Shown here piece after piece: positions 22,706 through 26,622 of a stretch of DNA of 26,622 nucleotides (positions are counted from its first letter, which is position 1; every line of letters begins with the position of its first letter). A model generated the notes under the pieces. The model saw nothing but the letters and a program-made list of their open reading frames with translations, did not search any database and had not been told where the DNA came from. Origin of the DNA: Candidatus Parcubacteria bacterium. Its GTDB lineage: Bacteria > Patescibacteriota > Patescibacteriia > JAACEG01. Where the stretch lies: the NCBI GenBank assembly GCA_023135505.1, contig JAGLTA010000002.1:1-26622 (forward strand). Direction: 5' to 3'. The position numbers were made by a program, and so were the translations under genes.

Positions 22706-23797
22706 ATGAATATTGTCTATTACAAATACAGCAAAAAAGACAAATGGAATGAATTCGTTGTTAAAAATTCAGAGGACGGCGGGCTGCTGCAGTCTTTTGA
22801 GTGGGGGCTGTTTAGAGAAATAATGAATAAAAAAATATGGCGGATCGGAATAGAAGATAAAAAAGAAAATTTATTAGCGTGCTGTTTGGCGGTCAAAGAG
22901 AGGGGCGCGCTCGGGATAAATTTTATAGATATTTACAGAGGACCAATAATCAGAAAAAGCAAAAAAAAATCAGCAGTTCAAAATGTTTTAATCGCGCTAT
23001 TCAGCGAGTTGAAAAGAATCGCGATAGAGGAGAAGGCGATTGCCATCAGGACTGATTTTGGCATAATTGAAAATTCCGCAAATTCGCTGCTGAAAAAAGA
23101 TGATTTTAAAAATTTAGGATTTATCAGATCATATAGGGATATCCAGCCGCGTTCAACGATATTTATTGATTTAAAGCAGCCAGAAAGCAAAATTTTATCT
23201 CAAATGAAACCGAAGCATCGCTATAATATCAGGTTAGCGGAAAAAAAAGGAGTTAAAATTAAAACAGCGGACAAAAAAAGCTTGGAATCTGAATTTAATA
23301 AATTTTGGAAATTATTAGAATTAACATCTATTCGCGACGAGTTTGCTATCCATAAAAAGAAATATTATTGGGAGATGCTGAATTTAGGAGAAACGATAAA
23401 GAGCAAGCAAAATTTTACCGTTAAATTATATATCGCCGAGCATAATAAAAAGATTATCGCCGCCGCGGTTGTCGGCTGTTTCGGCAATATGGCAGCATAT
23501 ATGCACGGAGCATCTGATAATTCGCAGCGCGCTTTAATGGCTCCGCATCTTTTGCAATGGAAAATTATTCAAGACGCAAAAAAAGACAGATACAGTCTTT
23601 ACGATTTAGGCGGCATAAAATCTGAATCTGAAAAAAGTTCTTCGCAGGAAAGCTGGAGCGGAATAACGCGATTTAAAATCGGGTTTGCGTCCAAAAACAG
23701 AACAACAGAATTTTTCGGCTTATGGGAAATAGCGGTAAAGCCGGCGCAGCGCAGAATTTATAAATTTTTAAGAAAATTGTCGCGATATTTGCCTTAA
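22706..23797 (+). CDS. FemX/FemAB-like aminoacyltransferase
   Basis: This 363-residue protein has the two tandem GNAT-like domains of the FemABX family, which transfer amino acids from aminoacyl-tRNA to lipid II to build the peptidoglycan cross-bridge. Diagnostic stretches are LLQSFEWGLFRE, FIDIYRGPII, MKPKHRYNIRLAEKKGVKI (the central lysine-rich loop) and AAYMHGASDNSQRALMAPHLLQWKIIQDAK followed by YDLGGI near the C terminus. No signal peptide; it acts in the cytoplasm. The amino acid added is unknown. It stands alone, divergent from the small acidic gene, with rpmH following. It fits the envelope theme of the nearby uppS and polyprenyl synthase. Confidence 0.9.
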   Translation: MNIVYYKYSKKDKWNEFVVKNSEDGGLLQSFEWGLFREIMNKKIWRIGIEDKKENLLACCLAVKERGALGINFIDIYRGPIIRKSKKKSAVQNVLIALFSELKRIAIEEKAIAIRTDFGIIENSANSLLKKDDFKNLGFIRSYRDIQPRSTIFIDLKQPESKILSQMKPKHRYNIRLAEKKGVKIKTADKKSLESEFNKFWKLLELTSIRDEFAIHKKKYYWEMLNLGETIKSKQNFTVKLYIAEHNKKIIAAAVVGCFGNMAAYMHGASDNSQRALMAPHLLQWKIIQDAKKDRYSLYDLGGIKSESEKSSSQESWSGITRFKIGFASKNRTTEFFGLWEIAVKPAQRRIYKFLRKLSRYLP

Positions 23798-23810
23798 ATG
23801 CAGGCAGCCC

Positions 23811-23846
23811 TTGATTTTTTTTAAGAATTGATTATACTATTATAAT
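23811..23846 (+). promoter_or_regulatory. candidate promoter of rpmH-rnpA
   Basis: TTGATT (23811-23816), a 16-bp spacer and TATACT (23833-23838) form a plausible promoter; a perfect TATAAT (23841-23846) lies just after it. The site is about 35-65 bp before the rpmH ATG, and there is no terminator before rnpA and tRNA-Thr. Confidence 0.5.
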
Positions 23847-23879
23847 ATTAAGTGAATTAATAAATGCTAATAGAAAAAT

Positions 23880-24017
23880 ATGCCAAAGAGAACATATCAG
23901 CCAAAAACAAAAAGGGCTAAAACTAAACATGGATTCAGGGAAAGAATGTCAACAAAAAACGGAAGAAATGTTTTGAAAAATAGAAGACTAAAAGGAAGAG
24001 AAAAATTGTCTAAATAA
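23880..24017 (+). CDS. rpmH: 50S ribosomal protein L34
   Basis: A 45-residue frame (MPKRTYQPKTKRAKTKHGFR at the start, then RNVLKNRRLKGREKLSK) is a full-length, highly basic L34, a small protein of the 50S subunit that threads into 23S rRNA. The start is ATG 23880 and the stop is TAA at 24015-24017. It lies 4 bp upstream of rnpA, the conserved rpmH-rnpA pairing. dnaA, often nearby in other bacteria, is not in the window. Confidence 0.97.
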   Translation: MPKRTYQPKTKRAKTKHGFRERMSTKNGRNVLKNRRLKGREKLSK

Positions 24018-24021
24018 TTTT

Positions 24022-24399
24022 ATGCTTGCTAAAAAATATTGCCTGAAAGGAAAAGCGAATTTTGAAAAAGTTTTTAAACAGGGCAATAAATGTTTTGTTG
24101 AACTATTCGGAATAAAAATATTAAAAAACGACTTAGATTATCCGCGTTTTGGAATTATTATTTCAGGCAAGATTTCTAAAAAAGCGGTTGTCAGGAATAA
24201 AGTTAGAAGGCGAATAAGTGAAATTTTCCGCTTGAATCTGAAAAATTTTAGAAGCGGTTTTGATGTGATAATCATCTGCCGCCAGCCGATAATTAAAGCA
24301 AGTTATCAGGATATTGAAAAAGAGATTTTAAATTCGGCAAAAAGACTAAAATTGGCAAAAGGCCTACCTAGCTCAACTGGCAGAGCAGCCGCCTTGTAA
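24022..24399 (+). CDS. rnpA: ribonuclease P protein component, running into tRNA-Thr
   Basis: RnpA helps the RNase P ribozyme bind and cut the 5' leaders of pre-tRNAs. The 125-residue frame has the family pattern: MLAKKYCLKGKANFEKVFKQ, YPRFGIIISGKISKKAVVRN, then KVRRRISEIFRLN (the RNR-like motif) and FDVIIICRQPI. The natural fold ends near residue 110. There is no stop before the downstream tRNA; residues 114-125 (GLPSSTGRAAAL) are encoded by tRNA-Thr, and the TAA stop at 24397-24399 is in its anticodon loop. Cleavage of that tRNA's 5' end (24361/24362) would cut the rnpA mRNA within codon 114 and leave no stop codon. It lies 4 bp after rpmH. Confidence 0.95.
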   Translation: MLAKKYCLKGKANFEKVFKQGNKCFVELFGIKILKNDLDYPRFGIIISGKISKKAVVRNKVRRRISEIFRLNLKNFRSGFDVIIICRQPIIKASYQDIEKEILNSAKRLKLAKGLPSSTGRAAAL

Positions 24400-24434
24400 G
24401 CGGCAGGTTGTCGGTTCGACCCCGACGGTAGGCT
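24362..24434 (+). tRNA. tRNA-Thr(UGU)
   Basis: A complete 73-nt cloverleaf: acceptor GCCTACC/GGTAGGC, D stem GCTC/GAGC, anticodon stem GCCGC/GCGGC with loop CTTGTAA (anticodon TGT at 24395-24397), a 5-nt variable loop, T stem GTCGG/CCGAC, and discriminator T. CCA is not encoded. The first 38 nt are also the end of the rnpA coding frame. Confidence 0.97.
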
Positions 24435-24501
24435 CCTTGAGATAATTTTTAATTTTCAATTACCAATTTTCAATCAATTTTTAATATCTAAATATAAATT
24501 T

Positions 24502-24657
24502 ATGTCACAAGACAATCTAATAAAATTTGAGTGCGTTGAATGCCACAGGATAAATTATCATTCCAATAAAAATAAAAAGAAAATCAAAGATCGTTTGGAA
24601 TTGAAAAAATATTGCAAATGGTGCAAAAAACACACAATTCATAAAGAGACTAAATAG
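24502..24657 (+). CDS. rpmG: 50S ribosomal protein L33
   Basis: A 51-residue frame starting at ATG 24502 encodes L33 in its zinc-ribbon form. The ligands are C11 and C14 in FECVECHRINY and C38 and C41 in KKYCKWCKKHT. The Cys-containing form suggests zinc-replete conditions. It follows tRNA-Thr on the same strand by 67 bp and precedes the polyprenyl synthase by 7 bp, so all these may be on one transcript from rpmH. Confidence 0.95.
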   Translation: MSQDNLIKFECVECHRINYHSNKNKKKIKDRLELKKYCKWCKKHTIHKETK

Positions 24658-24664
24658 GTTTGTT

Positions 24665-25735
24665 ATGTCTTTTAAAAATTTTTATATCACTCATAAAGAG
24701 AAAATAGATAATGAGTTAAGTATATTTTTAGATAGGAAAATAAAAGACTCAAAAAAAATTTCAAAAAAATGCGGAGAATTATTAGAAGTTTTTAAAGAAT
24801 TTACCCTTCGCAAAAGCAAAAGAATTAGAATTCTATTGGTTATTTTAGGATATCAAGGATATGGCGGCGACAAAGAAAAAGATATTATCAAAACCGCTCT
24901 TTTTGTTGAATTTATCCATAATTATTTATTAATTCACGATGATATAATTGATCATAGCGATTTGCGCCGCGGAAAGACGACTGTCCACAAATATTTTGAA
25001 AATACCGTAAAGGAAAAATTATCTGGCAAAGAATTAAAGCACTTTGGCGTTTCAATGGGCATTTTAGTTGGTGATATTGGTTGCGCCCTAGGATATGAGA
25101 CATTATTAGAATCAAAATTTTCAGTTGAGTTAAAATTAAAAGCCATAAAAGAATTGAATAACCTGATTTTGAAAGTTATTGGAGGAGAAGCGCTAGATGT
25201 TTTTGCGCAAATTTCGCAAAATGTGAGCGAAGAAGATATTTTTAAAATTTATAAAAATAAAACTGCTTATTATTCTTTTCAGCAACCTTTGCGGATTGGA
25301 GGAATTTTAGCCGGCGCTGGCGGAAAAGAATTAAAAAAGATAGACGGATATGCTGTTCCGCTCGGAATAGCATTCCAGATTCAAGATGATATTTTAGGAT
25401 TATTCGGGGATGAAAAAATTTTAGGCAAGCCGATAGACTCAGATTTAAAAGAGAATAAAAAAACTTTAATATTATTTAAAACTCTTGAAAATTGTTCAGA
25501 TAAAGATAAAAAAATAATTTATAGCATTTTAGGAAAGGAAAATATTAGTTTAGCAGAAATAGATAAAATTAGGGATATTGTTAAAAAATGCGGAGTTTTA
25601 GATTTTTGCCAAGATTTAATAAAAGATTATATAAGCAAAAGCAAAAAAGCCATTAATAATATTGATAATTTTGATAAAAATGTTAAATTTTTATTATCTG
25701 ATTTAGCAGATTATCTGCAAAAAAGAAAATATTAA
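24665..25735 (+). CDS. trans-polyprenyl diphosphate synthase
   Basis: This 356-residue (E)-prenyltransferase extends allylic diphosphates with isopentenyl diphosphate. The first Asp-rich motif is HDDIIDHSDLRRG (D92, D93, D96) and the second is QIQDDILGLFGDE (D241, D242, D249). The paired Arg-Arg-Gly after the first motif binds the substrate diphosphate. Chain length cannot be assigned with confidence; it probably makes a C15-C20 product that feeds UppS or quinone synthesis. It lies 2 bp upstream of uppS, which suggests a direct pathway link. Confidence 0.9.
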   Translation: MSFKNFYITHKEKIDNELSIFLDRKIKDSKKISKKCGELLEVFKEFTLRKSKRIRILLVILGYQGYGGDKEKDIIKTALFVEFIHNYLLIHDDIIDHSDLRRGKTTVHKYFENTVKEKLSGKELKHFGVSMGILVGDIGCALGYETLLESKFSVELKLKAIKELNNLILKVIGGEALDVFAQISQNVSEEDIFKIYKNKTAYYSFQQPLRIGGILAGAGGKELKKIDGYAVPLGIAFQIQDDILGLFGDEKILGKPIDSDLKENKKTLILFKTLENCSDKDKKIIYSILGKENISLAEIDKIRDIVKKCGVLDFCQDLIKDYISKSKKAINNIDNFDKNVKFLLSDLADYLQKRKY

Positions 25736-25737
25736 AT

Positions 25738-26430
25738 ATGCCTAATAATCAATTAAAACATTTAGCTATTATTATGGACGGCAATCGTCGCTGGGCGAAA
25801 AGTAAAGGATTATCAACAATTGAAGGACACAGTAAAGGCGGAGATACATTTAAAAAAATATGTAAACTATGTTTTGAACGGGATATTAAAATTTTAACAG
25901 TTTACGCGTTTTCTGTGGAGAATTGGAATAGGACAAAAAAAGAGATTGGCTATTTAATGAAATTATTTAAAAAAGTTACAACGGAAAATTTGAAATATTT
26001 TAAAAAAAATAATATTAAAGTTAATATTATCGGCAAGATTTCGGATTTATCTAAGGATTTACAGGAGGCTGTTCGTAATCTGCATAACGCGACAAAGGAT
26101 TATACCGATTTGATTTTAAATATTGCTATTAATTACGGAGGGCGCGTGGAAATAGTTGACGCGATTAAAAGAATTGTTAAAAATAAAATTCCGTTAGAAA
26201 AAATAGATGAAAAAACTGTTTCTGAAAATATTTATACCGCAGACATTCAAGATCCTGAGTTAATTATCAGAACTTCGGGCGAGCAGCGGCTGTCTGGATT
26301 TCTTCTTTGGCAGTCGCCGTACAGCGAACTGTATTTTCCAAAAGTATGCTGGCCGGATTTTTCCGAGAAAGATTTAGACGAAGCGATAGAATGGTTTAAT
26401 AATCGTAAAAGGAGGTTCGGAGGAGATTAA
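25738..26430 (+). CDS. uppS: undecaprenyl diphosphate synthase (cis-prenyltransferase)
   Basis: UppS builds the C55 lipid carrier used for peptidoglycan and surface glycans. The 230-residue protein has the catalytic AIIMDGNRRWAKSKG (D14), the GHSKGG loop, the VYAFSVENWNR segment, and near the end LIIRTSGEQRLSGFLLWQ followed by SELYFPKVCWPDF. The family usually has Asn where this protein has Gly in RLSGF. It starts 2 bp after the polyprenyl synthase stop. The product would supply the FemX and glycosyltransferase genes of this region. Confidence 0.96.
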   Translation: MPNNQLKHLAIIMDGNRRWAKSKGLSTIEGHSKGGDTFKKICKLCFERDIKILTVYAFSVENWNRTKKEIGYLMKLFKKVTTENLKYFKKNNIKVNIIGKISDLSKDLQEAVRNLHNATKDYTDLILNIAINYGGRVEIVDAIKRIVKNKIPLEKIDEKTVSENIYTADIQDPELIIRTSGEQRLSGFLLWQSPYSELYFPKVCWPDFSEKDLDEAIEWFNNRKRRFGGD

Positions 26431-26453
26431 TCACGCAATAAATTATTGAATTT

Positions 26454-26528
26454 GGCCCTATCGTCTAGTGGTTAGGACATCAGGTTCTCATCCTGGAAAC
26501 AGGGGTTCGATTCCCCTTAGGGCTACCA
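26454..26528 (+). tRNA. tRNA-Glu(CUC), CCA encoded
   Basis: A complete cloverleaf: acceptor GGCCCTA/TAGGGCT (one G-T pair), anticodon stem TCAGG/CCTGG with loop TTCTCAT (anticodon CTC), T stem GGGG/CCCC-type with TTCGATT, discriminator A, and CCA at 26526-26528. It lies 23 bp after uppS. Confidence 0.95.
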
Positions 26529-26587
26529 GTATTACAAATTACTAGTTATTAATTACTATTTATTAATTAAATTATAAATTAAAAAAT

Positions 26588-26622
26588 ATGCCAGTTAGAA
26601 AAGCACAAATAAAATCTTTGCG
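26588..26622 (+). CDS. 5' end of a gene cut by the window edge
   Basis: ATG at 26588 opens a frame of 11 residues (MPVRKAQIKSL) to the window end. The start MP..K..IKSL resembles ribosomal protein S20 N termini, but this is too short to be sure. It follows tRNA-Glu by 59 AT-rich bases. Confidence 0.4.
   Translation, partial: MPVRKAQIKSL

Noticed and set aside
1..26622. CRISPR array
   Set aside because: I saw no evenly spaced direct repeats with unique spacers. The repeated motifs are palindromic hairpins at scattered sites, and no cas gene is present.

Overview
The window is an AT-rich bacterial chromosome segment that uses the standard code: TGA ends ribE and the kinase-PHP gene, and TGG encodes Trp. 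I infer a Patescibacteria/CPR-type (Parcubacteria-like) organism or a close relative. The reasons are compact lysine-rich proteins, A/T-rich leaders ending in TTTATG instead of Shine-Dalgarno sites before most genes, an S16 with a long charged tail, and many small orphan membrane proteins. No marker here settles the lineage.

Layout. (1) Positions 135-5330, minus strand: a defence operon of type III restriction-modification mod and res followed by a Shedu-type (DUF4263) nuclease, with 3 bp between genes. (2) 5488-9730: a surface-polysaccharide region with one GT4 and two GT2 glycosyltransferases, a small Cys-containing membrane protein and a DUF2007 protein. (3) 9840-12469, minus strand: riboflavin synthase (ribE), lumazine synthase (ribH), a one-TM protein and a membrane-anchored beta-propeller protein. 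(4) 12558-14477: a fusion of an APH-type kinase and a PHP phosphoesterase. (5) 14478-15680: repeat-rich intergenic DNA around rpsP, including a MITE-like element and a perfect 28-bp inverted repeat. (6) 15681-19834: a small secreted protein, topA, a NUDIX hydrolase, a hicB-hicA toxin-antitoxin pair and two small orphan genes. (7) 19966-22280: porG, nif3-like, pgeF-like and porD (gamma and delta subunits of a 2-oxoacid:ferredoxin oxidoreductase, without alpha or beta). (8) 22349-26622: a small orphan gene, a FemX-like ligase, rpmH, rnpA, tRNA-Thr, rpmG, a polyprenyl synthase, uppS, tRNA-Glu and the first codons of another gene.

How the genes work together. The glycosyltransferases, FemX, polyprenyl synthase and UppS all serve envelope construction. 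RpmH, RpmG, RpsP, RnpA and the two tRNAs serve translation. TopA maintains DNA topology. Mod, Res and Shedu are antiphage functions, and HicBA is a stress or defence module.

Most notable signals. The rnpA reading frame runs into tRNA-Thr and stops inside its anticodon loop, so 5' maturation of that tRNA by RNase P would cut the mRNA for RNase P's own protein subunit. A family of hairpins with compensated stems (10-bp stem, 9-nt loop) occurs at four loci, twice as inverted doublets like REPINs. One copy supplies the stop codon that truncates hicA. The Shedu gene is physically coupled to a type III restriction system.
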